From contig JADGQD010000016.1 in assembly GCA_017882065.1 (NCBI GenBank), positions 1 through 17,576 on the forward strand: DNA of 17,576 nt, read 5' to 3'. The translations under genes were made by a program, and so were the position numbers. Positions 1 to 7,561 of this stretch are shown in pieces. The DNA comes from Anaerolineales bacterium (lineage in GTDB: Bacteria; Chloroflexota; Anaerolineae; Anaerolineales; Villigracilaceae). The stretch's first letter is position 1. Every line of letters starts with the position of its first letter. Under the pieces are notes generated by a model. That model was not told the DNA's origin. It made no database searches and saw nothing but the letters and a program-made list of their open reading frames with translations.

Positions 1-669
1 GTAATAAATATGATTGCCGCAGCAATTTCTACAAAAGAGAAACGAATTCCGCTCTTACTTATCGATGATATGGACAAACCCGATCTCAATAAAGCTACCG
101 CCATATTTCATGATCGGCGTGAAATCATGATGCAACCAAATTGTGCCATCATTTATACGGTCTCAAGTGCATTGTTTTACAGTAAGGAATTTGATGCCAT
201 TCGAGACCAGGCAATCTTTTTGCCAAACATTAACCTGCATCCGTATAGAGAGCCTGAAAAGCATATTATCGAAGGTTATGATGCAATGCGCCGATTTGCT
301 TATGTCAGAATGGATCAATCCTTGATTGATGGACAAGCATTAGAAGACGCGATCACATATAGCGGAGGGGTATTCCGGGAAATGGCAAGAATTATGCGTT
401 CCGCCATCGGCTGCGCCAGACGCCGGAAAGCCATGAGGATTATTGTAGAGGACATTGAATGGGCGGCAACAGAAATCCGCAACGAATATCGGCGCATTTT
501 GGATAACAACGATTTGGTCTATTTAAAGAAGATTTATGAGCATAATCGTCTCGAGTATAACGATCGTCTGAGGCCCATGCTTCAATTACTTGCCATCCTT
601 GAATATCGCGATAGCGAAAATTGGTGTGATATCCATCCTGTTCTTAAGAGGCTGGTAAATGAACAATGA
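1..669 (+). CDS. AAA+ type P-loop ATPase, 3' part (5' end outside window)
   Basis: The reading frame is open from base 1, so the gene starts upstream and the Walker A region is not visible. What remains is the C-terminal half of an ATPase core. A Walker B strand (LLLIDDMDKPD, around residues 18-28 of the visible part) is followed by a sensor-1-like strand (CAIIYTVSSAL) and then a GGVFREM.R segment typical of the sensor-2/lid helices. A C-terminal winged-helix-like tail (LQLLAILEYRD...W..IHPVLKRL) ends the protein. No membrane segment is seen. The stop overlaps the start of the next gene by 11 bases, which implies translational coupling with the TPR protein. ATP hydrolysis is inferred from the motifs; substrate and partner are unknown. 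Base composition is AT-rich like the next three genes and unlike the genes after 6700. Confidence 0.75.
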   Translation, partial: VINMIAAAISTKEKRIPLLLIDDMDKPDLNKATAIFHDRREIMMQPNCAIIYTVSSALFYSKEFDAIRDQAIFLPNINLHPYREPEKHIIEGYDAMRRFAYVRMDQSLIDGQALEDAITYSGGVFREMARIMRSAIGCARRRKAMRIIVEDIEWAATEIRNEYRRILDNNDLVYLKKIYEHNRLEYNDRLRPMLQLLAILEYRDSENWCDIHPVLKRLVNEQ

Positions 670-3307
670 TTCTCGGCATATAGAAAATGATATTGGCCTC
701 CCATTCGAAGACCGGATAGACATTCTTTTCCAGGAGATCGAATTGGCCGTGAGATGGGATCGGCCATCCATCTTATTTGCTATATTCAAGTCCGATTTCA
801 TCCGTGATGAAGTTAATACAATATTAAGAGAAAAATTAAAAAATATTGCTCAGAAAACGCACTCCATAAAAACAAACAACCTAGATGAATTTGATTTTCT
901 TTCGAAAATATCTCAACTACCGGATCTGTCACAAACAGTTTTGCTCATTGATGGCTTTAATTGGGAATGCGGGACGGAAGGTGTGCGTGTCTTTAAAGAG
1001 TTTAATGAACATCGAGAATATTTCATTGACAATAACATCCGCGCGGTTTTTTGGTTATTTGAAAATGAAGTATCAGATTTTGCGGCGAATGCAACAGAGT
1101 GCTGGATTCTTCGGCATCGCGTGGTCGAGTTTGTGGATATCCCTCAACAAGCCCAGGGATTAATTCAATCAATAGAGTCACTTCGGCTGGGCGCGGATAG
1201 TTCTCCTTCCGACGAATATTTACCGGATAATTCTCCTGAGGAGATTTTGAATTTACAGGATAGTGAAAAAGAAAATGCATCACATGCAAATGCATTACTA
1301 GGTCTGGGTATGCATTTTTGGAGGAAGGGTAACCCTCAGAGAGCCCTTAAGTACTTACAAACATCTGCGGAAATGTCTACCTTACTTGCCACCCCCTCCC
1401 TTCAAGCCCAATGTCAGAATGCGCTTGCCCTGGTTCAAACAGAGCTGGGAAACATTGATGCCGCCGTATCTGCCTACCAGCGTGCAATCTCTCTCTCACC
1501 TAAATCTGAATTCCTCTGGAACAATCTGGGACAATTGCTCGCGAAAAACGAGAGGAATGAAGAAGCAATTAATGCTTTTAATAAAGCGCTCTCATGCTCT
1601 TCTCAAGACTTTCTTAGTTGGGATGGTGTTGGTCATATTTATATCAAGTTTGGGGTATATCAAAATGCCATCTCTGCATTTGAAAAAGCTCTTGAAATCG
1701 CCCCCTACTACGAATATTCCTGGGCAGGGATTGGAAGAGCATACTTGGAATCTGGTCAGTTGGAAAAAGCAAAAGGTTCACTTTGTAAAGCTGTTGAATT
1801 AAATGCCCACTTAATTGATGCCTGGATAAATCTAGGTAAGTGTTTTGCTCAACAAAAGCGTGATCTCGATGCCATTGCTGTATATCAAAGAGCGATTGAA
1901 TTCAACCCTCAAAATACTGATATGTGGAATGAACTGGGAAGGTTTCACCTGCAAAGCCAAAACTACGCTGAAAGCATTTCAGCATTTCAAAAAGTTATTT
2001 CACTTAATCCCCAATGCGGCGAAGCATATATAAGACTGGCGTATGCTCTATTTCAAATAGGCGACTATGAAACTTCAGCCTCGATCTATGAAGATAGCAT
2101 TCCCCTGTTTGAGGATAATGTTACCCGCTCAGCACTTTGGAATCGTTTGGGAGATACTTACTTGAATATGAAAGATTATGAAAAGGCCATCGCAGCCTAC
2201 AAGCATTCGGATCAACTACCAAAGGAACTCAAGAAATCTGATGAAAATAACTCCGAATTGATCAATGAAATCCATAATCCTCATTTCAACAACGATCAAA
2301 AAATGGAACAGGACAATTCCGGAATAGAAAGAGGTGATGAGATGATTGAGGCCAACCATGTATTTGACTTGAAAACCGCGGCAGAATGGAATGAACACGG
2401 TAATACTCACCTAAAAGCGGGCGCTTACAACGATGCGATTGTTGCATATACAAAAGCAATTGAGTTGGCTCCCGATGCGAGTTGGCCTTATATCCAGAAT
2501 CTGGCTCACGTACATTACCAAAAAGGCAAGGCGAGAGGCAAACTTACTGTTGGGAAAATTGAAGACCCCGATCTCTGGGAGGGAGATGATGAGTCAGATT
2601 CGGCCTCCCTCTTTGGCTATGATGCCATTACAAATTCAGAAGGAAGTGATGCTAGCGAAGAACCGGGGCTGGAAAAACAAAACAGGAATTCTTCAATAGG
2701 CCAATCTCCAGCCAGTACAGATACAGGAAAGGGATCTTCGAATATTACTGATCCCGTTGAATGTTGCGCGAGTAATAAAGATGAAACCGTTTTGGAGCCA
2801 AAGGAAGAGGCGTCCAATGTTTTGACAGAAAATAGCATCGCTAAAGTAGAGGAATCACAAGAGTTAGAAACCGGGGTGAACATCCCATCTAAAAATCCCA
2901 TTACCCCTCAATTCGTTGAAAATACCCCGCGAAACTCCATCGACTGGAACGAATTGGGTAATTCGTATACCAGTTCCAAGAAATTTGACGATGCAATTGA
3001 GGCGTACAAAAAAGCAATCGAGATGAATCCAAAATATGGTCAGCCGTTTAGCAACCTGGGTTTTATTTACTATCGCTTAGGGAAGTATGAAATTGCGATT
3101 CTACTCTACAAGAAAAGCATTGATCTCCTGGATACCCCAGAAGATAAAGCCGTTTCCTGGAACAAGTTGGGCGACGCTTATAGACGGTTAGGAGACTATG
3201 GGAATGCTTCGGCCGCATATCAAAAATCCAGTGAAATGGCACCCGCGATGAGTCCGGTAATGGCTCGCGCCAGAGCCACTTTATTGGAGAATGTTGTTGC
3301 AGGTTAG
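659..3307 (+). CDS. Large TPR protein with N-terminal ATPase-like domain lacking a P-loop
   Basis: 882 residues. Residues about 1-170 look like a degenerate P-loop domain. A strand (RPSILFAIFKSDF) sits where a Walker A loop is expected but has no GxxxxGK[ST]. A Walker-B-like strand (TVLLIDGFNW) and a later strand (IRAVFWLFENE) follow. Tandem tetratricopeptide repeats fill about 198-525, then a polar linker, a half module beginning at W577 and a long Ser/Glu/Asp-rich linker (about 626-755). A full three-TPR module (W763 to about 861) lies near the C-terminus. TPRs normally make protein-protein scaffolds; the partner here is plausibly the ATPase encoded just upstream, whose stop codon this gene overlaps. 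The final 17 bases overlap an open stretch of the next gene's frame, and that frame resumes with another copy of the same TPR module. The protein could therefore be the front part of a longer frameshifted protein. Confidence 0.8.
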   Translation: MNNDSRHIENDIGLPFEDRIDILFQEIELAVRWDRPSILFAIFKSDFIRDEVNTILREKLKNIAQKTHSIKTNNLDEFDFLSKISQLPDLSQTVLLIDGFNWECGTEGVRVFKEFNEHREYFIDNNIRAVFWLFENEVSDFAANATECWILRHRVVEFVDIPQQAQGLIQSIESLRLGADSSPSDEYLPDNSPEEILNLQDSEKENASHANALLGLGMHFWRKGNPQRALKYLQTSAEMSTLLATPSLQAQCQNALALVQTELGNIDAAVSAYQRAISLSPKSEFLWNNLGQLLAKNERNEEAINAFNKALSCSSQDFLSWDGVGHIYIKFGVYQNAISAFEKALEIAPYYEYSWAGIGRAYLESGQLEKAKGSLCKAVELNAHLIDAWINLGKCFAQQKRDLDAIAVYQRAIEFNPQNTDMWNELGRFHLQSQNYAESISAFQKVISLNPQCGEAYIRLAYALFQIGDYETSASIYEDSIPLFEDNVTRSALWNRLGDTYLNMKDYEKAIAAYKHSDQLPKELKKSDENNSELINEIHNPHFNNDQKMEQDNSGIERGDEMIEANHVFDLKTAAEWNEHGNTHLKAGAYNDAIVAYTKAIELAPDASWPYIQNLAHVHYQKGKARGKLTVGKIEDPDLWEGDDESDSASLFGYDAITNSEGSDASEEPGLEKQNRNSSIGQSPASTDTGKGSSNITDPVECCASNKDETVLEPKEEASNVLTENSIAKVEESQELETGVNIPSKNPITPQFVENTPRNSIDWNELGNSYTSSKKFDDAIEAYKKAIEMNPKYGQPFSNLGFIYYRLGKYEIAILLYKKSIDLLDTPEDKAVSWNKLGDAYRRLGDYGNASAAYQKSSEMAPAMSPVMARARATLLENVVAG
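2945..3241 (+). repeat. TPR module copy B (three TPR units)
   Basis: This segment encodes 99 residues starting WNELGNSY and running to the end of a third TPR helix pair. It aligns without gaps with the 99-residue copy at 3339-3635; by hand I count 52 identical residues. Conserved landmarks are the DAI.AY.KAIE.NP, SNLG, DTPE..AV and WNK.GDAYR blocks. A truncated copy of the first part lies near 2387-2530. Duplication within the TPR region is the simplest explanation. Confidence 0.75.
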
Positions 3308-3320
3308 TCTTGAGGCCGAG

Positions 3321-4826
3321 ATGAGGGATGCATTGCTCTGGAATGAGATAGGTAATATATATTTAAAAATTGGATCCCCCAAGGATGCAATTGCTGCCTA
3401 TACAAAAGCAATTGAATTAAATCCTGATTCCGGTTGGCCATATAGCAATCTTGGCCATGCATATTTTCTGACGGGAGAATTTGGCCACGCCCTTTTCCTA
3501 TTCCGAAAAAGCATTCAATTAATGGATACACCTGAAAACCAGGCAGTAGTCTGGAATAAAATCGGCGATGCATATCGTGCTTTGAAAGATATTGATAATG
3601 CAATCCAGGCTTATAAAAAGGCCGACGATTTGGATATGGGGGCATCGCCGTCAGAGCAAAATGCACCCAGACAAACTTGCGCCCTCGCCAATCTTCGTGA
3701 AATGATCAAGGCGGAAGAGATCGTTCCAGATACGAATAGGGTTCCGTCTGACCTTCCAAAAACGGCAATGGATTGCGAACCGTCAATAGAGATTCAGGCG
3801 TTTGAGGATGGTTTTCAACCTGTCAATTTGGGAAAAGGTTATGATGAAAACGATCCATCCCCAGATCAGTCAGAAACAAAGGTCCCTGTTTCACCTGAAC
3901 CAAATAGGATAACAGATCAGGAAATTACTGCTTCGCCGGTCGGTATCCATAAAAACACATCTCGCCTCGTAAGGGAAATGGAAAATCCTTCCCTTCCCAG
4001 GGAAAAATCGATTATCGTCATCCCCGACCCGAATGAAATGGCTGAAAACCTTCCGAATGGAGGAAAATCCCAGCACGAACCCGAACAAATGAGGAATTCT
4101 GAAATGGCTATTAAGCAAGAAGAAATTCGAGGAGGAAAGTCAAAGGGACATTCCAATATAAATCCCTGTAATGATAATTTGGAAGAAATACTGGCCAAAG
4201 TTAATATCTATGAAAAAATTACCCGGGTCAATCCCACCAATGATCGGGCTTGGGATACATTGGGAAAATTATATAAGTCATTGGGCAGGTACAAGGATGC
4301 CATTGGCGCATACCAGAAGGCGATTGAGATGGCTCCTGATAGAGAAGTTTATTATTATTACCTGGGGTTACTCTACTCGGTTGAACAACAACATGATGAA
4401 GCAGTTCGGGCTTTTCAAATTGTCCTCTGTAAAAACCCGGATTATATTCTGGCGCATAGCGCACTTGCAGGTGTTTATCACAGGATGGGACTTGAAAACA
4501 AGGCCAACCATCATATCGCCACTGCATTGCCCAAGATGAATAATGAAAGCGCATATAATCGCGCCTGTTTTTATGCAATTTGTGGGGAAAAAGATCTCGC
4601 CTTCGAGTTCCTCCGCCTTTCGCTTAAGAACAAAGACACAACGATTGAGTGGATAAAATCTGATCCAGATTTGGATCCAATACGAACAGATCAACGCTAT
4701 CAGGAATTGATTTCAGAGAAAGACCAAACTTCTCCAGAAAATACCAATGAAAATTACTTTTCATCTGAGTTGGAAGGTACGCATAACCGACTCCTACCTA
4801 TATTGAACCATTCCTTGGCGAGGTGA
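3321..4826 (+). CDS. Second TPR protein of the cassette
   Basis: 501 residues from the ATG at 3321. That start is preceded by GAGG at 3312-3315 with a 5-base spacer. An ATG at 3291, inside the previous gene, is also in frame but has GGAG only one base away, so it is less convincing. Residues 7-105 are a three-TPR module closely matching the end of the upstream protein. Residues about 106-280 form a polar, Pro/Glu/Asn-rich linker. A second TPR block covers about 284-480 and ends in a motif often seen at the end of TPR proteins (CFYAICGEKDLAFEFL, then DPDLDPIR.D.RYQEL). No signal peptide or membrane helix is seen, so it is probably cytoplasmic. It overlaps the next gene's possible GTG start (GTGA). 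Function is unknown; a scaffold role is inferred from the repeats and the context. Confidence 0.75.
   Translation: MRDALLWNEIGNIYLKIGSPKDAIAAYTKAIELNPDSGWPYSNLGHAYFLTGEFGHALFLFRKSIQLMDTPENQAVVWNKIGDAYRALKDIDNAIQAYKKADDLDMGASPSEQNAPRQTCALANLREMIKAEEIVPDTNRVPSDLPKTAMDCEPSIEIQAFEDGFQPVNLGKGYDENDPSPDQSETKVPVSPEPNRITDQEITASPVGIHKNTSRLVREMENPSLPREKSIIVIPDPNEMAENLPNGGKSQHEPEQMRNSEMAIKQEEIRGGKSKGHSNINPCNDNLEEILAKVNIYEKITRVNPTNDRAWDTLGKLYKSLGRYKDAIGAYQKAIEMAPDREVYYYYLGLLYSVEQQHDEAVRAFQIVLCKNPDYILAHSALAGVYHRMGLENKANHHIATALPKMNNESAYNRACFYAICGEKDLAFEFLRLSLKNKDTTIEWIKSDPDLDPIRTDQRYQELISEKDQTSPENTNENYFSSELEGTHNRLLPILNHSLAR
3339..3635 (+). repeat. TPR module copy C (three TPR units)
   Basis: This is the second copy of the 99-residue module described at 2945-3241, here opening the second TPR protein (WNEIGNIY to AYKKADDLD). 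A 17-base stretch, TATACAAAAGCAATTGA, occurs exactly at 3399-3415 and again at 2447-2463 in the truncated earlier copy. This supports duplication at DNA level rather than only family resemblance among TPRs. Confidence 0.75.
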
Positions 4827-4831
4827 ACAAC

Positions 4832-6184
4832 ATGTCTATTACTATACTGCTCAATGTTTTACTCGGTCTTTTTCTTACCTGGTCTTTTCTAAGCCTCTCA
4901 TCCATGCAAATTCAGGAATGGATAGCTGCCAGGTTAAAATGGCGGTCTCGAATGCTGGAAAAAACGCTTGGGAGAATGCTGACAGACTTCACGCTCGTAG
5001 ATCAATTCTATAACCACCCATTGATCCGCAGCCTATATACTGGTAAGAATAATGATAACAAACCTTCGTATATACCTGCCGGCCAATTTTCCCAAGCGAT
5101 GATTGATATCCTCTCGGCAACTGGAACAGAAGCGTCACTCATCCAACAGCAACTCTATAAATTATACAGCGAAGCCCAGAGTCTGCCGAAGAAGAAACGC
5201 ATCGATGCGCGCTGGCGCTTAAGTCTGATGCTGGGTATGATACGCAAAGCATTGGTATCTGAAACGGGGGAAGAGGCTTGCACTGAGATCCTGGATACCG
5301 TAAAAAACGATCTCTTAACAATGGGGAAGGATATTCCCCGGTTTCAAGGGTCTGTGGATTCCTTGTTTGATACTATTAGAGTCCAGAAGCAACAGATTAA
5401 CGACGCACTGGTCAAATTATCCTTCAAGGCAGATGTTTCCGAAGATGAGACAATAACCAGAATCCGAACCGGCGTCACTGCGCTCAGCATCACCCACCCC
5501 CAGTTAAAACAGACTTTGTATGCCATTTTGAATAGTATGCCGCAATCAATCTCGCAAAAAGAAAACGAATTAGAATTGGTTCGCAAAAACATTGAAGAAT
5601 GGTTCAATAATGCCATGAATCGTTTAACCGGTTGGTACAAACGCCGTTGCCTCATTTCAACGCTGATTGTGGGGATTCTATTGGCAAGCATTGTCAATGT
5701 TGACTCAATAAACCTCATCAACCGTTTGTGGAGAGAACCCGATTTGCGCATCGCAATCCTGAGTAAGATTGAAAACATTCTTACACAAGAAAACACAACA
5801 TCTATTGGGTTTGGACAATTATTTGCTATACAACAACAATTTTCAGAAATTAATCTTCCGGTAGGCTGGGTTGGATCGCCTATTTCTCCAACAAGTGAAC
5901 AGGCAACGAACTTGCCCGTTACTTGCAAGCTTTTCCCCCTACAAGAAAACGAAATCTATGGCATTTTGATTTCAGGTGAATGTTATCCAATTATTAACTC
6001 CCCCCAAGTAACCGACCTGACTGGCTGGCTTATAAAACTTGCCGGGATTCTAATTTCCGGGGTCGCAGCCAGCCCGGGTGCATCCTTCTGGTTTGATTTG
6101 TTAAAAAAGATCATAAACGTACGACTTTCAGGGGTCAATCCATCCGAAATAAAAACCAATGCAATTGCATCTAATTTGGGGTAA
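4832..6184 (+). CDS. Three-pass membrane protein of unknown function
   Basis: 450 residues from the ATG at 4832, which has GAGGTG at 4820-4825 with a 6-base spacer. A GTG at 4823 in the same frame overlaps the preceding stop but has no well-placed ribosome site. One hydrophobic helix lies at about 4-24 and is followed by a basic stretch (RLKWRSR). A large soluble middle (about 45-268) follows, then a helix at about 274-292 preceded by WYKRR, a loop of about 100 residues, and a C-terminal helix near 399-420 followed by FWFDLLKKI. Positive charges suggest that the middle domain is cytoplasmic and the loop is outside. The overall plan resembles a widespread family of uncharacterised bacterial membrane proteins with the same FWFDLL ending; I cannot name it. 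It ends the AT-rich cassette and may anchor the ATPase/TPR proteins to the membrane (inference). Confidence 0.7.
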   Translation: MSITILLNVLLGLFLTWSFLSLSSMQIQEWIAARLKWRSRMLEKTLGRMLTDFTLVDQFYNHPLIRSLYTGKNNDNKPSYIPAGQFSQAMIDILSATGTEASLIQQQLYKLYSEAQSLPKKKRIDARWRLSLMLGMIRKALVSETGEEACTEILDTVKNDLLTMGKDIPRFQGSVDSLFDTIRVQKQQINDALVKLSFKADVSEDETITRIRTGVTALSITHPQLKQTLYAILNSMPQSISQKENELELVRKNIEEWFNNAMNRLTGWYKRRCLISTLIVGILLASIVNVDSINLINRLWREPDLRIAILSKIENILTQENTTSIGFGQLFAIQQQFSEINLPVGWVGSPISPTSEQATNLPVTCKLFPLQENEIYGILISGECYPIINSPQVTDLTGWLIKLAGILISGVAASPGASFWFDLLKKIINVRLSGVNPSEIKTNAIASNLG

Positions 6185-6210
6185 AACTATCTATCTCGGA
6201 GGAGCTGGCC

Positions 6211-6654
6211 ATGTATAAGGAACCATTAGGAGCGATTTAAGGGCACTTTTGCAAAGTAAACGACCCGAGCAAGGAACGGACAAAAGAGTTAAAAAAAGAT
6301 ATTATCGGCATAGCCATCTGAGATGTTGTCTGTGGTGCGGATGGTTGGGCGGATATTGAGAATATTGGGAACAGCAAGATTATCTGGCTAAAAACCTATT
6401 TAGAAATGCCCAAGGGTATTCCATTGCATGACACCTTCTGGGGAGTGTTTATCATGGAGATTGGAAGTTGCCATGAAAGGAGACATAGTCGCATCCGCTA
6501 AGATCAAGGTCCTGAAAACTTTGTTATCCTTTGCTACATTGCTCTCAATTTACTCAAACAGTGGGAAACTGCTCAAAGCGGAATACGTGCGAAACAACAT
6601 CAAGCCGCTTGGAAGATAGACTTCCTTTTCAAATTAATCACCTCGAACAATTAG
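6211..6654 (+). pseudogene. ISAs1-family transposase remnant, internally deleted
   Basis: Reading from the ATG at 6211, behind an intact GGAGGAG at 6198-6204, gives recognisable ISAs1-type N-terminal blocks. These are DPSKERTKELKKDIIGIAI, then DVVCGADGWADIEN, WLKTYLEMPKGIP and HDTFWGVF. In-frame TAA (6238) and TGA stops interrupt them. The sequence then jumps near 6451-6455 directly to the C-terminal blocks: WRLEVAMKGD in another frame, then RIR and GPENFVILCYIALNLLKQ back in the first frame, ending at TAG 6652-6654. About two-thirds of a normal transposase, including the catalytic core, is missing, and a further single-base shift lies near 6478-6490. It cannot be functional. No terminal inverted repeats or target duplication were identified. 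It fills most of the gap between the AT-rich cassette and pfkB. Confidence 0.85.
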
Positions 6655-6700
6655 ATGCGATTGCTCTGGGGAGAGGGGCTTCCCTTTATTCCTCCTCAGG

Positions 6701-6706
6701 TATAAT
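6701..6706 (+). promoter_or_regulatory. Putative -10 box for the pfkB-parAB operon
   Basis: A perfect TATAAT lies 6 bases before the ATG at 6713. Initiation about 7 bases downstream of the box would start the transcript at or next to that ATG, giving a leaderless mRNA. No good -35 match is seen at 16-18 bases (the best nearby is TTCCCT at 6680-6685). The call therefore rests on the -10 alone. Confidence 0.4.
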
Positions 6707-6712
6707 GTGTTT

Positions 6713-7561
6713 ATGCCTTCGCTTGTCCCACTTGAGCCTGTGGATTATCTCGTCATCGGTCATCTCTCTTGCGACATTACACCCGATGGTCCGCGCCTGG
6801 GCGGGACGGCGGCTTATGCTGCATTGACGGGCCGTGCCCTGGGTCTGCGTGTGGGTGTGGTTACTGCTTGGGGTGGGGAAGTGCCCCTCGACGTACTGGA
6901 CGGGATCAAGGTCCAGAGTGTTCCCGCCCAGCGTAGTACAACCTTTGAGAACAAGTACACGCCCACGGGACGCATCCAGCATATCCATCACATCGCGCCG
7001 GACTTGTCGTTCGATAATGTTCCCGAAGCCTGGCGGCGTGCGCCGATTATCCACGTAGGACCGATAGCCGGAGAAGCCAAATCGCTGGTGGATGGGAAAT
7101 TTTCGTCTTCCTTGGTGGGGCTGACTCCCCAGGGCTGGCTGCGGAAGTGGGACAGTGCCGGACGTGTGGAACCCGGTGACTGGCCTGAAGCCCACGAGAT
7201 GTTAGCCAGGGCTGGCGCAGCTGTGCTCAGTATCGAGGATGTCGGCGGGGACGAGGATTGCATCGAAGCGATGGCAACCGCCTGCAAGGTGCTGGCCGTG
7301 ACTGAGGGTCCGGCGGGCGCGCGGCTTTACTGGAACGGCGATCTACGCCGTTTTCGTGCAACGTCTCTGGAAGAAGTGGATGCCACTGGTGCGGGTGATA
7401 TTTTTGCAGCTGCCTTTTTTTGGCGGCTGTATGTGACCCGTGACCCGTGGGCAGCGGCTCGGTTTGCCACCCACCTGGCATCCTTCTCAGTGAGGCGGTT
7501 TGGCCTGGATGGCATCCCAACGCAGGAAGAAATCCAAACCTGCCTGGTGGAGGTTTTGTAG
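6713..7561 (+). CDS. PfkB/ribokinase-family sugar kinase
   Basis: 282 residues. PfkB-family enzymes transfer phosphate from ATP to a sugar or nucleoside hydroxyl in the cytoplasm. The substrate cannot be told from this sequence. The N-terminal family signature (GG at 30-31 in RLGGTAAYAAL) and the C-terminal signature DATGAGDIF at 223-231 are both intact; Asp229 is the expected catalytic base and the GAG forms the anion hole. The length is slightly short for the family (about 300). I chose ATG 6713 as start, just behind TATAAT; a GTG at 6707 is possible, with AGG at 6698-6700. The stop overlaps the parA start by one base (TAGTG), so it is translationally linked to parA. Codon use and GC content differ sharply from the cassette upstream. 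Confidence 0.85.
   Translation: MPSLVPLEPVDYLVIGHLSCDITPDGPRLGGTAAYAALTGRALGLRVGVVTAWGGEVPLDVLDGIKVQSVPAQRSTTFENKYTPTGRIQHIHHIAPDLSFDNVPEAWRRAPIIHVGPIAGEAKSLVDGKFSSSLVGLTPQGWLRKWDSAGRVEPGDWPEAHEMLARAGAAVLSIEDVGGDEDCIEAMATACKVLAVTEGPAGARLYWNGDLRRFRATSLEEVDATGAGDIFAAAFFWRLYVTRDPWAAARFATHLASFSVRRFGLDGIPTQEEIQTCLVEVL

Noticed and set aside
3304..3666. Antisense open frame opposite the TPR module, and other long antisense frames (5344-5928, 9232-10104, 12269-12916)
   Set aside because: They lie wholly opposite well-supported genes, show no recognisable motifs and have no ribosome sites worth noting.
6428..6619. Independent 63-residue gene in the gap
   Set aside because: It is explained as a shifted-frame reading of the transposase remnant; its first part carries the WRLEV block and the true continuation lies in another frame.
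6672..6687. Rho-independent terminator behind the IS remnant (AGAGGG-GCTT-CCCTTT)
   Set aside because: The stem is short with a wobble pair and has no real T-tract; it lies next to the putative -10 box and could at most be weak.
7447..7560. Longer N-terminus for ParA
   Set aside because: The extra 38 codons overlap pfkB and its conserved C-terminus. GTG 7561 has a strong ribosome site and puts Walker A at the usual position.
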